Shown: positions 51,166-60,717 of the stretch, in pieces
Layout of the letters: each line of letters opens with the position of its first letter
Position numbering within the stretch: position 1 is the first letter of the stretch
Assembly: GCA_947501275.1 (NCBI GenBank)
Contig: CANMVD010000001.1
Span: 1,364,001-1,428,000 of the forward strand
Direction of reading: 5' to 3'
From: an uncultured Tateyamaria sp.
GTDB lineage: Bacteria; Pseudomonadota; Alphaproteobacteria; Rhodobacterales; Rhodobacteraceae
Length of the DNA: 64,000 bases
Translations under genes and position numbers: made by a program
Notes under the pieces: model-generated
The model's database searches: none
What the model was told of the DNA's origin: nothing
Seen by the model: only the letters and a program-made list of their open reading frames with translations

Positions 51166-51969
51166 ATGGCAGTTTCGATACTCAGATCAGGCCAGAAAAC
51201 GCGACGATTCAAAACGTTGCGCGCGATATTCGCGCTTTTGGTGCGCGAGATGTCGACGACATATGGCAAGTCGCCCGGCGGCTACTTCTGGGCTATTGCC
51301 GAACCGGTGGCGGGCATTGCCTTGCTCAGCATCGCCTTTTCGCTGGCGCTGCGATCGCCACCTCTGGGATCAAACTTTCAGATCTATTACGCCACGGGTT
51401 TTCTACCATTCATCTTTTATCGAGAGATTGAAACTAAGGTGCAGGCCTCGATCCGGTTCTCGCGCAAGCTACTGTTTTACCCCTGCCTCAGCTATTCCGA
51501 TTCCCTGTTTGCGCGCCTGTTCCTGACAGTCATGACGCAACTGTTGGTGTTCTATCTCGTAATTGGCGGGATCCTGCTGACATGGGAAACGCGCACTTCA
51601 ATCACCCCATTGTATGTTTTCAGCAGCCTGTCGGCGGCGGTGATCCTTGGCATCGGGATCGGTTCGATCAACTGTGTGCTCACGGCCTTTGCGCCGGTCT
51701 GGTCCCGCATCTGGGTGGTGATCAATCGCCCGCTGGTCATTATGTCAGGTGTTATTTTCCTGCACGATAACGTGCCCGAGCCCTGGCAATCTTATCTTTG
51801 GTGGAACCCGCTGATCCACGTGGTTGGCGAAATGCGGCGCGGGTTCTATCCCACGTATCAGGGTGAATATGTCTATATGATTTACCCGTTTGCGGTTGGT
51901 CTGGGTCTGACGGTCATCGGTCTGACCCTGCTCAACCGCTACAACCGGGACATCGTGAACGAGCTGTGA
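51166..51969 (+). CDS. Polysaccharide-export ABC transporter permease (KpsM-like)
   Basis: ABC-2-type permease, 267 aa, six hydrophobic segments. The N-terminus ALLVREMSTTYGKSPGGYFWAIAEPVAGIALLSIAFS near residues 24-60 and the C-terminus IMSGVIFLHDNVPEPWQSYLWWNPLIHVVGEMRRGFYPTYQ near residues 197-237 are typical of KpsM/BexB capsule exporters. ATG 51166 with AAGGGCGAG upstream is chosen over an ATG seven codons before. It should couple with the KpsT-like ATPase to export the polysaccharide. Confidence 0.88.
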   Translation: MAVSILRSGQKTRRFKTLRAIFALLVREMSTTYGKSPGGYFWAIAEPVAGIALLSIAFSLALRSPPLGSNFQIYYATGFLPFIFYREIETKVQASIRFSRKLLFYPCLSYSDSLFARLFLTVMTQLLVFYLVIGGILLTWETRTSITPLYVFSSLSAAVILGIGIGSINCVLTAFAPVWSRIWVVINRPLVIMSGVIFLHDNVPEPWQSYLWWNPLIHVVGEMRRGFYPTYQGEYVYMIYPFAVGLGLTVIGLTLLNRYNRDIVNEL

Positions 51970-51993
51970 TGCCCGTGCGCTCATGCGGAACTT

Positions 51994-53067
51994 TTAGCCT
52001 ACCTTGTAGCCAAAGAAGGTCGTTTCATCGGCCATAAAGTAACCGGACTCGGATCCGAATTTACCCTGCAATTCGACCGTGTCACCGGCGACAAGCGGGA
52101 TGACCGCATGCGTATTGATGAACGTCAGTTCGTTGTCGTGGTTGCTGGTGATACGCCCAAAGCTACCCGGCACTTGTACTGATCCGTTTTTGACCAACCG
52201 GATGTTCATGCGGGCGTTGTCGGATTGATCCCGTTTGAAAAGCAAATGCCCACCAAACGAGTAAAGCCCATCCACCGGGGCCGTGAATTCGCTTGTGGTT
52301 GCGTCAAACGCGGCTTGGTCATTGTAGCTCAGCGTGTTGATGGCGATTTTGATCCACGCTCCTTGCGCACCAAAATTGTCAAAATTGGTTGTACCGCTGA
52401 AGCGGGGCAGGTTTGGCTGCTCAGTGATGCCGGTAGCCCCGTCCACGATTAAACCGTCCAGAAAATTGCTGCCGTCCTGGGACACGGACAAGCGTAGATT
52501 GTCGGTGCCGAACAATCCCAATAGTGCACGAGTGGCAAAGTCTGTCTGGAACACGAAACCGGCGTCATCCGCCGCTGATTCCTTGTTAATGGTCTGCATC
52601 AGGTCGCCCGTGCCTCCATCGGCATCATAAAGCGCAGTCCACAGGGCAGCGTTGAGTTTGGCGGTAAACGGAGCACTGCTTGTATCCGCACCAAGGCCAA
52701 TGCCCGTGAGATTCTCGAACTGGGCACTGCTGACTTCGATCCATGTGCCGCCGTCAAAAATCCGAAGGGATTGTGTATCATTAAAGTAAGCACGCCACCC
52801 CTCAGACGGCGTGTAGAACGTCCATGCGCCATTTTCAAAGCTGGCGATCTTGCCACTTTGTCCAGCCCATTCCAGAGCACCGCCGGCGGGCACTGCATAA
52901 CGCATGCCGTCTGTTGGGGCAGCAGGTGGCGTCGTCTCTGCGCCTGAAATCAAGGTCAGCTGAACCAGCGCATCCAGAATTGACAGAGCCGCATTATGGG
53001 TCACATGCTTTTGTGCCTGAGACGGTTGCAAGATCGGAAGCGAGAGATTGGGCAGGATGTCTGGCAT
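51994..53067 (-). CDS. DUF2793 protein with a C1q/TNF-like C-terminal domain
   Basis: Protein of 357 aa. The N-terminal half is DUF2793 (residues 8-95: LPILQPSQAQKHVTHNAALSILDALVQLTL then GMRYAVPAGGALEWAGQSGKIASFENGAWTFYTPSEGWRAY). That domain occurs in gene-transfer-agent and tail-like proteins of Rhodobacteraceae. The C-terminal 130 residues read like a C1q-type jelly roll, with AAFDATTSEFTAPVDGLYSFGGHLLFKRD near residues 257-287 and a final ESGYFMADETTFFGYKVG. No signal peptide is seen. It interrupts the plus-strand polysaccharide region on the opposite strand. A surface or tail-fibre-like adhesin role is inference. Confidence 0.78.
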   Translation of the reverse strand: MPDILPNLSLPILQPSQAQKHVTHNAALSILDALVQLTLISGAETTPPAAPTDGMRYAVPAGGALEWAGQSGKIASFENGAWTFYTPSEGWRAYFNDTQSLRIFDGGTWIEVSSAQFENLTGIGLGADTSSAPFTAKLNAALWTALYDADGGTGDLMQTINKESAADDAGFVFQTDFATRALLGLFGTDNLRLSVSQDGSNFLDGLIVDGATGITEQPNLPRFSGTTNFDNFGAQGAWIKIAINTLSYNDQAAFDATTSEFTAPVDGLYSFGGHLLFKRDQSDNARMNIRLVKNGSVQVPGSFGRITSNHDNELTFINTHAVIPLVAGDTVELQGKFGSESGYFMADETTFFGYKVG

Positions 53068-53299
53068 GGGAATGTCCTCGATATCGCGATGGGAATGACG
53101 CGTTGGCCGCAGTGTTTAGCCAACAACTGGTTTCCCAAATCCTGCACCAACGTCCCGGATGTTTACCTCTCGTTTACGATTGGTAGAGGTGTAGCCTGCT
53201 TGCGTGCATTGCAGTTTTTTCTTGTAGACAAGTGACTCCTGCCCGCCTGCTTGCTACATCGCCGCCAACGAGCCGATCCAATAACGAGGAGAGCAGGCG

Positions 53300-53872
53300 T
53301 TGCAGATCGAAAATACCGCGCTGGAAGGCGTCAAAATTCTGACGCCACGGCGCTTTGGTGATGATCGCGGGTTTTTCAGCGAATGCTGGAGCAAACGCGC
53401 GATGGCAGAGGCCGGCCTTGATGTGGATTGGGTGCAGGACAACCATTCCCTGTCGATGCAGGTTGGCACTGTGCGCGGTCTGCACTTCCAATCACCTCCT
53501 CATGCGCAGGCCAAACTGGTGCGATGTGGCCAGGGTGCCTTGATCGACGTGGCTGTGGACATCCGCAACGGCTCACTGACATTCGGGCAGTCCGTTTCTG
53601 TGGCGCTCACGGCAGAAAACGGCAAACAGCTGTTGATCCCGGCCGGATTCCTGCACGGGTTCGCGACCACAGCGCCCAATACCGAAGTCTTGTACAAGTG
53701 CTCTGATTATTACGCGCCGGAATGTGACGGAGCGGTGCGGTTCGACAGCGCCAGTCTGAACATTGACTGGGGTCTTGGGGACATCCCTGCGGTTCTGAGC
53801 GACAAAGACAAAAACGCGCCCGATTTTGCCGATTTTGAAAGCCCGTTTGATTATGAAGGACCTTTGACATGA
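53300..53872 (+). CDS. rfbC: dTDP-4-dehydrorhamnose 3,5-epimerase
   Basis: RmlC-type cupin epimerase, 190 aa, third step of dTDP-L-rhamnose synthesis. Motifs are all present: [18 protein letters not shown] near residues 13-30, [37 protein letters not shown] (with the catalytic His region) near residues 45-81 and [28 protein letters not shown] near residues 113-140. It starts with TTG (53300-53302) preceded by GAGGAGA. The stop overlaps the rfbB start by 4 nt, beginning the rfbCBDA cluster. Confidence 0.95.
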   Translation: MQIENTALEGVKILTPRRFGDDRGFFSECWSKRAMAEAGLDVDWVQDNHSLSMQVGTVRGLHFQSPPHAQAKLVRCGQGALIDVAVDIRNGSLTFGQSVSVALTAENGKQLLIPAGFLHGFATTAPNTEVLYKCSDYYAPECDGAVRFDSASLNIDWGLGDIPAVLSDKDKNAPDFADFESPFDYEGPLT

Positions 53873-54906
53873 AGCTGATTGTGACCGGGGGGGCGGGCTT
53901 TATTGGGTCCGCTGTTGTGCGTCAGGCCATCGCCCAAGGGCACCAGGTCGTGAACTTTGATGCGCTCACCTATGCCGCATGTCTGGAAAACGTGGCGAGT
54001 GTTGAAGGCAACAACAATTATTCCTTTGAAGAGGCCGATATCCGGGACCGCGCGGCGCTTGACCGCATCTTTGCCACATACAAGCCCGATGCGGTGATGC
54101 ATTTGGCTGCTGAAAGCCATGTGGACCGGTCAATCGACAGCCCCGGTGACTTCATCGAAACCAATATCACGGGCACATATAACCTGCTCGAAGCGGCGCG
54201 TGGGTTTTGGGAGGCGCAAGGGCGTCCCGACAGCTTCCGTTTCCATCACATCTCGACCGACGAGGTGTTCGGCACGCTTGGCGACACAGGGCAGTTTACC
54301 GAAGAAACGCCCTACGCGCCCAACTCGCCATATTCCGCATCCAAAGCCGCCAGTGACCACTTGGTGCGAGCATGGTTCGAGACGTTCAAACTGCCCATCG
54401 TGATGACCAATTGTTCAAACAACTACGGCCCGTTCCATTTTCCGGAAAAGCTGGTGCCCGTGGTGATCATCAATGCGCTGGATGGCAATCCGATCCCGGT
54501 CTATGGCAAAGGCGAAAACGTGCGCGATTGGCTGTATGTCGAAGACCACGCGGACGCTCTGCTGACCGTTTTGCAAAAGGGCGAACTTGGGCGCAGCTAC
54601 AATATCGGTGGCGAGAACGAGGCCCGCAACATCGACATCGTGCACATGATTTGTGCCACGCTGGACAAAATGCGGCCCAAAGATGCGCCCTATAGCGATC
54701 AGATCGCCTTTGTGACAGACCGCCCCGGGCACGACATGCGCTACGCGATCGACCCTACCCGCATTGCGACAGAACTGGGGTGGCGGCCTTCGGTCACGCT
54801 GGAACAGGGTCTGGAAAAGACCGTTGCGTGGTATCTTGAGAACGAAAACTGGTGGCGCGCGTTGCAAAACCGCGACGGAGTAGGGACACGGCTGGGCAAA
54901 GCCTAA
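53869..54906 (+). CDS. rfbB: dTDP-glucose 4,6-dehydratase
   Basis: RmlB short-chain dehydrogenase/epimerase-fold enzyme, 345 aa, second step of dTDP-L-rhamnose synthesis. NAD-binding [14 protein letters not shown] at residues 6-19, the substrate-site [19 protein letters not shown] near residue 125 and the catalytic [11 protein letters not shown] near residue 160 are conserved. ATG overlaps the rfbC stop. The sulfotransferase-like gene follows after 21 nt rather than rfbD. Confidence 0.96.
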   Translation: MKLIVTGGAGFIGSAVVRQAIAQGHQVVNFDALTYAACLENVASVEGNNNYSFEEADIRDRAALDRIFATYKPDAVMHLAAESHVDRSIDSPGDFIETNITGTYNLLEAARGFWEAQGRPDSFRFHHISTDEVFGTLGDTGQFTEETPYAPNSPYSASKAASDHLVRAWFETFKLPIVMTNCSNNYGPFHFPEKLVPVVIINALDGNPIPVYGKGENVRDWLYVEDHADALLTVLQKGELGRSYNIGGENEARNIDIVHMICATLDKMRPKDAPYSDQIAFVTDRPGHDMRYAIDPTRIATELGWRPSVTLEQGLEKTVAWYLENENWWRALQNRDGVGTRLGKA

Positions 54907-54927
54907 GCCAACACAGGCGAGGCACGC

Positions 54928-55596
54928 ATGCCCATCAGTATGGTCAACGGTCAGCTCCTTTACTTTGCGCACATCCCCAAGTGCGCAGGTTCTTCTATCG
55001 AGGCCTATCTGCATGGCCGATTTGGCCGCCTTGGAATGTTGGACCGGGCGCATTTTGATCGGCCCCGCCGTTGGACGCGCTCGTCTCCGCAACACGCTCT
55101 GTGGAAAGACATGGAGCGGCTGTTGCCCGCGGATTTCCTTTCAGCGTCTTTTGCGGTGGTGCGTCACCCTGTCGAACGTCTGAAATCGGTTTTCACGTGG
55201 CAGCGCGAGTGGCAGGAAACGATCCCGCCCAACACCAGCTTTGTCGAGTTCCTTGATATCATTGAAAAGAACCGCCCCGCCGCCAAACGACGCTATCCTC
55301 TCGATAACCACGCAAGCCCGATGACGTCATTTGTCCCTCCCGACTGTACGGTCTTCCGGCTTGAAGATGGCCTGCACGCAGTGGTTGAATGGCTTGACTC
55401 TCTTGCGGGAAACACCCATGGCCCTCGCGATATAGGTGTGTCAAACCGGACGTCTGCGCAGTTGGAACGCAAGGGGAAAACTGTGCCGAAAGTCGCACTG
55501 ACATCCAACGATGTTTTGCGTATCGAGCAGCTATACGCAGATGATTTTAGAAGATTTGGATATAGTTTTTTGGGTAACGAGGAACAGACAACATGA
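54928..55596 (+). CDS. Sulfotransferase family protein (carbohydrate sulfotransferase-like)
   Basis: Sulfotransferase_2-like protein, 222 aa. The 5'-phosphosulfate loop is YFAHIPKCAGSSIEAYLHGRFG near residues 11-32, and the 3'-phosphate-binding segment is FAVVRHPVERLKSVFTWQREW near residues 75-95. It uses PAPS to sulfate a hydroxyl, here plausibly on a rhamnose-containing glycan. It lies between rfbB and rfbD, with a 4-nt overlap to rfbD and GGCGAGG before the ATG, so the sulfotransferase is inside the rhamnose operon. Confidence 0.88.
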   Translation: MPISMVNGQLLYFAHIPKCAGSSIEAYLHGRFGRLGMLDRAHFDRPRRWTRSSPQHALWKDMERLLPADFLSASFAVVRHPVERLKSVFTWQREWQETIPPNTSFVEFLDIIEKNRPAAKRRYPLDNHASPMTSFVPPDCTVFRLEDGLHAVVEWLDSLAGNTHGPRDIGVSNRTSAQLERKGKTVPKVALTSNDVLRIEQLYADDFRRFGYSFLGNEEQTT

Positions 55597-56432
55597 CGAC
55601 GTTGGTGTTCGGAGCCACAGGGCAAGTTGCGCAAGAGCTTTCTCGACTTGAGGGCATGACCTGCGTTGGCCGTGCGCAGGCCGATCTGACCGATGCAGAT
55701 GCCTGCGTGGACTTGATCGCACAAACCAAGCCCAAGGCTGTCATCAACGCAGCCGCCTACACCGCCGTAGACAGTGCAGAAAACGAAGAGCCGCTTGCCA
55801 CACAGATCAACGGCGCTGCACCTGCCGCAATGGCACGGGCCTGCGCAGCGCATGACATCCCATTCGTGCATATTTCGACCGACTATGTTTTTGACGGGAG
55901 TGGGAGCACGCCGTGGTCCGTGGATGATCAGGTTGCGCCGCTTGGCGCCTATGGTCGCTCGAAATTGGCTGGAGAAGTGGGCGTGCGCGACGCAGGTGGC
56001 ACCCATGCCATCTTGCGGACGTCGTGGGTTGTGTCTGCGCATGGCAACAACTTCGTGAAAACGATGTTGCGGCTTGGGGCGGACAGGGATGCGTTGAACA
56101 TTGTTGCCGACCAGATTGGTGGCCCGACGCCTGCCCGCGCAATTGCCAAAGCCTGTGAAAGCATCGCACAGCAACTGCGGACCGATCCTGCCAAAACAGG
56201 AACTTACCATTTCTCGGGACGTGAGGATGTCAGCTGGGCGGACTTTGCACGTAACATATTTCAACAGGCGCAACTGTCCTGCAAGGTCAGCGACATTCCG
56301 TCTTCAGACTACCCCACTCCGGCAAAACGCCCGCTCAACAGTCGCATGGACTGTGGCACCACATCGGCAACCTTTGGCATAGAGCGGCCCAATTGGCGCG
56401 ATGGGGTGGCAGACATCTTGCGCGACCTTTAA
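55593..56432 (+). CDS. rfbD: dTDP-4-dehydrorhamnose reductase
   Basis: RmlD enzyme, 279 aa, final step of dTDP-L-rhamnose synthesis. Conserved elements are the N-terminal LVFGATGQVAQEL, VINAAAYTAVDSAENE near residue 49, FVHISTDYVFDGSGSTPWSVDD near residue 91 and LGAYGRSKLAGE near residue 117, whose Tyr and Lys are catalytic. ATG overlaps the preceding sulfotransferase stop. Confidence 0.95.
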   Translation: MTTLVFGATGQVAQELSRLEGMTCVGRAQADLTDADACVDLIAQTKPKAVINAAAYTAVDSAENEEPLATQINGAAPAAMARACAAHDIPFVHISTDYVFDGSGSTPWSVDDQVAPLGAYGRSKLAGEVGVRDAGGTHAILRTSWVVSAHGNNFVKTMLRLGADRDALNIVADQIGGPTPARAIAKACESIAQQLRTDPAKTGTYHFSGREDVSWADFARNIFQQAQLSCKVSDIPSSDYPTPAKRPLNSRMDCGTTSATFGIERPNWRDGVADILRDL

Positions 56433-56477
56433 CTGACACTCAACACGACGCCCAATATCAAATACGGACTTCTTCAA

Positions 56478-57344
56478 ATGACGCAGCGCAAAGGCATTAT
56501 TCTTGCAGGGGGATCAGGCACCCGGCTGTATCCCATCACGCGCGGTGTGTCCAAACAGCTGCTACCCATCTACGACAAGCCGATGGTGTATTATCCGCTG
56601 AGCGTTCTGATGCTGGCGGGGATTCGCGAAATCGCCGTGATTACAACGCCACAAGACCGCGACCAGTTCGAACGGTTGCTGGAAGACGGCAGCCAGTGGG
56701 GACTGTCGTTTACCTATATCGAGCAACCGTCGCCTGACGGTCTCGCACAAGCCTTCATTCTGGCCGAAGACTTCCTGGCCGGTGCACCATCGACGCTGGT
56801 TCTGGGGGACAACATCTTCTTTGGTCATGGGTTGCCCGATCTTTTGGCCGAGGCAGATGCGCGTCCCGCCGGTGGTACTGTCTTTGGATATCAGGTCGCG
56901 GATCCCGAACGCTATGGCGTAGTGGATTTTGACGAAAATGGCATTGTGCGGTCAATCATCGAGAAACCCGAGGTGCCGCCGTCAAACCATGCTGTGACGG
57001 GTTTGTATTTCGTCGATGGCACTGCACCGCAAAAGGCACGCGCCGTACAGCCGTCACCGCGCGGTGAACTGGAAATCACGTCGCTTCTTGAGATGTATCT
57101 CCACGAAGGGGCGTTGGATGTGCAGCGCATGGGACGCGGCTATGCGTGGCTGGATACAGGAACGCACGGCAGCCTTCTGGATGCGGGTAATTTTGTGCGC
57201 ACAATCCAGAAGCGCCAGGGACAGCAGATCGGTTGCCCGGAAGAGATTGCCTTTGAGATGGGCTTCATCGACCGCGCGGCATTGGATGCGCAGGCCGAGC
57301 TTTACAAAAAGAACGACTATGGCCGGTACCTGAGCAGACTGTAA
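56478..57344 (+). CDS. rfbA: Glucose-1-phosphate thymidylyltransferase
   Basis: RmlA nucleotidyltransferase, 288 aa, first step of dTDP-L-rhamnose synthesis. The signature [35 protein letters not shown] is at residues 8-42, with [12 protein letters not shown] near residue 106 and [19 protein letters not shown] near residue 215. It follows rfbD by 45 nt; a weak ribosome binding site precedes it. With the other three genes the dTDP-rhamnose pathway is complete in this window. Confidence 0.95.
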   Translation: MTQRKGIILAGGSGTRLYPITRGVSKQLLPIYDKPMVYYPLSVLMLAGIREIAVITTPQDRDQFERLLEDGSQWGLSFTYIEQPSPDGLAQAFILAEDFLAGAPSTLVLGDNIFFGHGLPDLLAEADARPAGGTVFGYQVADPERYGVVDFDENGIVRSIIEKPEVPPSNHAVTGLYFVDGTAPQKARAVQPSPRGELEITSLLEMYLHEGALDVQRMGRGYAWLDTGTHGSLLDAGNFVRTIQKRQGQQIGCPEEIAFEMGFIDRAALDAQAELYKKNDYGRYLSRL

Positions 57345-57348
57345 GCAC

Positions 57349-58464
57349 ATGAATACCGCGCCACATACACCCACACTGGGCACCAAGACCAAGAACATTT
57401 GCCTCAGCGTAAATGTGCGTAAGCGTCTGCAACGCAACCGAACGGTTGTGGTTGTCGGCGTGGAACGTGGCGGTACGTCCATGGTCGCAGGAGTGTTGCG
57501 CGCCCTCGGTTTGCCGATGGGTGAGCGCGCAGGGCTTAATCACGAAGACCCCGCGTTTCTTCAGGACGACAGCGAGAAGCTGACCAAGGCTATTCGCAAG
57601 CGCAACAGGATGCATGCGGTCTGGGGTTTCAAGGCCCCGAAGGCCGCGCTGAACCTGCCTTTCTTTGATGATGCCTTGCGCAACCCCCACTATGTGGTCG
57701 TCTACCGCAACAGCCTGTCAGTTGCCGACAGTTGGCGCCAACGTGGCGCAGGCGAAGCGATCTCTGTGCTCAAACGCATCGGGACCTATCACAACGCTAT
57801 CCTTGAACTGGCTGAGCAGACCAAGGCCCCGGTTTTGTTCGTGAACTACGAACGGGCCGTCGTAGATGATGCTGCCAAACGGGCGATGGTGCACGAGATT
57901 TCAACCTTTGCAGGGCTCGACGCGGATGGTGAGTTGTCCGACCGGGCCATTGGCATGATCACCGGCGACGGCAAAGGCTATGTGAACCTGCCCGAACACC
58001 ATTTTCTGGTCGAGCCGCAACAGATGCCGGGCACCCGTGAAGACTTGCCCCTGATCGAAGAGCTTGGACAGGAACGGGATGCGCGTGGCTGGGTGCAGCA
58101 CGCAGACTACAAACCGCTGATCACGTATCGCTTGGCCTCCGGGGGCAACTTGCCGTCCCGTTTCTGGGTGGATGTGGATTTTGACGGCACGGCGATGAAC
58201 GTCAAAGACAATCCGCTGCGGGTGTTCTTCAACTTTACGGGTGACTATTTCACCGGGCACTGTACACGCCCGCCGGTGCAAGTTGGGCATAACCGCTTTT
58301 GGGTCGAAACAAGCGGGAACGCGACACATATTGGCTTTGGGCCAATGAATGTGCCATCTGGGCTTAAACTGACGGCGCGAGCCTACGTGGCCCATCCCGA
58401 TGACATGCGTGCCGAATCTGCCGTGAACAACAAGGCCAACGGGCACCAGAAGGTAGAAACGTAA
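57349..58464 (+). CDS. Sulfotransferase-like protein
   Basis: Protein of 371 aa with a sulfotransferase-type P-loop VVVVGVERGGTSMVAGVLRALGLPMGE near residues 33-59, which is the 5'-PSB pattern, and VVVYRNSLSVADSWRQRG near residues 122-139 as a likely 3'-phosphate site. After residue 240 a second part of unknown nature follows, ending in FGPMNVPSGLKLTARAYVA. It starts 4 nt after the rfbA stop and overlaps the glycosyltransferase start by one base. It may add sulfate to the same polysaccharide; activity is not proven by the motifs. Confidence 0.75.
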   Translation: MNTAPHTPTLGTKTKNICLSVNVRKRLQRNRTVVVVGVERGGTSMVAGVLRALGLPMGERAGLNHEDPAFLQDDSEKLTKAIRKRNRMHAVWGFKAPKAALNLPFFDDALRNPHYVVVYRNSLSVADSWRQRGAGEAISVLKRIGTYHNAILELAEQTKAPVLFVNYERAVVDDAAKRAMVHEISTFAGLDADGELSDRAIGMITGDGKGYVNLPEHHFLVEPQQMPGTREDLPLIEELGQERDARGWVQHADYKPLITYRLASGGNLPSRFWVDVDFDGTAMNVKDNPLRVFFNFTGDYFTGHCTRPPVQVGHNRFWVETSGNATHIGFGPMNVPSGLKLTARAYVAHPDDMRAESAVNNKANGHQKVET

Positions 58465-60716
58465 TGGGCCCAGACAGTGTGAGTATCATCATCCCGGTCA
58501 AGAATGGGTTGCCCCATTTTCGCGAGGTATGTGATGCGCTGGCAACTCAGGACTATGACGCGCCATGGGAAGTGATCTGCATCGACAGCGGCTCCACTGA
58601 CGGGTCCAAAAAGATCGCTCTGGACCACGGGTTCCGAGTACACGAGATCAGGCCGGAAACCTTTGGCCATGGTCGAACCCGCAATGTCGGGGCCGAAATG
58701 TCGACTGCAGACTACGTTGCCTTTTTGACCCATGATGCGATCCCGAATGATACTGAATGGTTGGCAAAACTCGTTCAGCCCATGCGCGATGACACACGTG
58801 TTGCAGGCGTTTTCTCGCGCCATATTGCGCACAGTGATGCAGACCCTTTTGTAACCTGGGAGTTAGAGCAGCACTTCAAGGGCCTTGCCGATTTCCCGGT
58901 GGTCGAAATCACGGATCGCGCGGCATATGATGCCAATGTTGGTTTGCAACAAATCTACCACTTCTACTCGGACAACGCCTCGGCTCTGCGCAAATCCGTA
59001 TGGAACGACATTCCATATCCAGACGTGCAATTTGCGGAAGACCAGATTTGGGCCAAGACTGTGGTTGAGGCCGGTTACCGCAAGGCGTTTGCGCAGGACT
59101 CGGTTGTGCGGCATTCCCATGCGTTCGGCATGTGGGAGACCTTGCAGCGCTCGTTTGACGAAAGCCGGGCGTTCAACCGCCTTTTCGGATACAAGCTGTC
59201 ACCCACATGGCGCGATGTCTTCCGATCTGCGGGTTACTTATTCAAACGCGACGCTCAAAAAGCGTGGTCCGAAGGGTGGTGGAAGTCGTATCCGGGCACA
59301 ACGCTAAGCCGTTGCGGTGCCGCATTGACGCGCCCACTGGGACATTACCTGGGTCATCGACCAGGTCTGCCATCATGGTTTGAAAAGCGCCTGTCGCGCG
59401 ACGACTGGATCCGGTCACTTGGCCACAGCACTGACGAGAGTGAAGAGAATATGAGTGTTCTGAAGAAGGTGGCGCGGTATCGGACTGCACATGGAAACCG
59501 GGCAACTGTTCGGGCCATCGCACGTCGTCTGAAACACGGCACAGCTGCACCATCACCACAATTCGAAAGCATCGCGCCTGCCAGCGCAGGATCTTCACCC
59601 CAACCTGCTGGATTGGCACAAAAGATCGATGTCATCGGGTTTTACAACGACATTCTTGCCCATGATCACGGTCATACGCTTGAACTGGAAAAGGCGGACC
59701 CGGCCAAGAATACGTTGCAATGGGTTGTGCCCAACTTTGGGTTTGGATCAGGCGGGCATCTGAATATTTTCCGCTTTATCAACAATCTGGCGGATCTCGG
59801 CTATGATCAGCGTTTGGTCATTCTGCCGCCATATGAATGGTCGTCGGCGGAAAAAGCCAAGCAAATGATTGCCGAATGGTATCAGCCGCTCAAAGCCGAA
59901 GTTGCCTTGGGCGTGGACGGATTTGCGCCGTCACACAAGACCATCGCGACAGGCTGGCAGACTGCCTATTGGGTGGCCAAATATCAGGCCACGCGCGACC
60001 GGTTCTATTTCATTCAGGATTTCGAACCTGCCTTTTATGCCAACTCGTCCGAGTATTTCATGGCCGAAAACACCTACAAGCTGGGCCTCAAGGGGATCAC
60101 GGCTGGCACGTGGCTATCGGACATGCTGCACGAAGACTACGGGATGAAAACCGGCCCGGTGTCCTTTGCCTGCGATACCGATTTTTACAAGCCCGGCGAC
60201 CGCCGCCCCGGCGACAACTTCAACTTGCTGTTCTATTCGCGTCACGTGACCAAGCGGCGGTTGTTCGAACTCGGCATGTGTGCGTTGGACAAGGTCTGCA
60301 AGACGCATCCCGAGGTGGCTGTGATCTTTGCGGGCGGTGATGTCAGCGGGTTCCGCGTGCCGTTCCACCACCTCAATGCGGGTGAGCTGAAGCTGAGCGA
60401 GTTGCCCGACCTTTACAAACAGACTGACCTTGCGCTTGTACTGAGTGGCACAAACCTGTCGCTGCTGCCGCTGGAACTGGCCGCATGCAAGTGCCCGATT
60501 GTCATGAATGACACGCCGTCTTCGCGGTGGTTGCTGCCCGAAGACGCCGCCTATTACGCGCCAACTGATCCAGATGCGATGGCCGAGGTTATCAGCCGCG
60601 CCATCACAGACACAAAAGAACGCAACGCCAAGGCCGAAGTGGCCTATAAGATATCACAGGACAGCGACTGGTCCGTTGAGGCCCAAAAGGTCGCACATTT
60701 GTTGGAGACGCTGTGA
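58464..60716 (+). CDS. Bifunctional glycosyltransferase (GT2 plus WsaF-like GT4)
   Basis: Protein of 750 aa with two glycosyltransferase modules. Residues 5-240 form a GT2 (GT-A) domain: SVSIIIPVKNGLPHFREVCDALATQDYD, CIDSGSTDGSKKIA and GHGRTRNVGAEMSTADYVAFLTHDAIP with its DxD-like HDA, resembling rhamnosyltransferases. Residues about 395-750 form a GT4-like (GT-B) module similar to WsaF rhamnosyltransferases: FGSGGHLNIFRFINNLADLGYDQRLVI, FIQDFEPAFYANSSEYFMAENTYKLGLKGI and LVLSGTNLSLLPLELAACKCPIV. The linker between is charged and low in complexity. It probably adds rhamnose residues to the exported glycan, consistent with dTDP-rhamnose genes directly upstream. Confidence 0.88.
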   Translation: MGPDSVSIIIPVKNGLPHFREVCDALATQDYDAPWEVICIDSGSTDGSKKIALDHGFRVHEIRPETFGHGRTRNVGAEMSTADYVAFLTHDAIPNDTEWLAKLVQPMRDDTRVAGVFSRHIAHSDADPFVTWELEQHFKGLADFPVVEITDRAAYDANVGLQQIYHFYSDNASALRKSVWNDIPYPDVQFAEDQIWAKTVVEAGYRKAFAQDSVVRHSHAFGMWETLQRSFDESRAFNRLFGYKLSPTWRDVFRSAGYLFKRDAQKAWSEGWWKSYPGTTLSRCGAALTRPLGHYLGHRPGLPSWFEKRLSRDDWIRSLGHSTDESEENMSVLKKVARYRTAHGNRATVRAIARRLKHGTAAPSPQFESIAPASAGSSPQPAGLAQKIDVIGFYNDILAHDHGHTLELEKADPAKNTLQWVVPNFGFGSGGHLNIFRFINNLADLGYDQRLVILPPYEWSSAEKAKQMIAEWYQPLKAEVALGVDGFAPSHKTIATGWQTAYWVAKYQATRDRFYFIQDFEPAFYANSSEYFMAENTYKLGLKGITAGTWLSDMLHEDYGMKTGPVSFACDTDFYKPGDRRPGDNFNLLFYSRHVTKRRLFELGMCALDKVCKTHPEVAVIFAGGDVSGFRVPFHHLNAGELKLSELPDLYKQTDLALVLSGTNLSLLPLELAACKCPIVMNDTPSSRWLLPEDAAYYAPTDPDAMAEVISRAITDTKERNAKAEVAYKISQDSDWSVEAQKVAHLLETL

Positions 60717-60717
60717 C

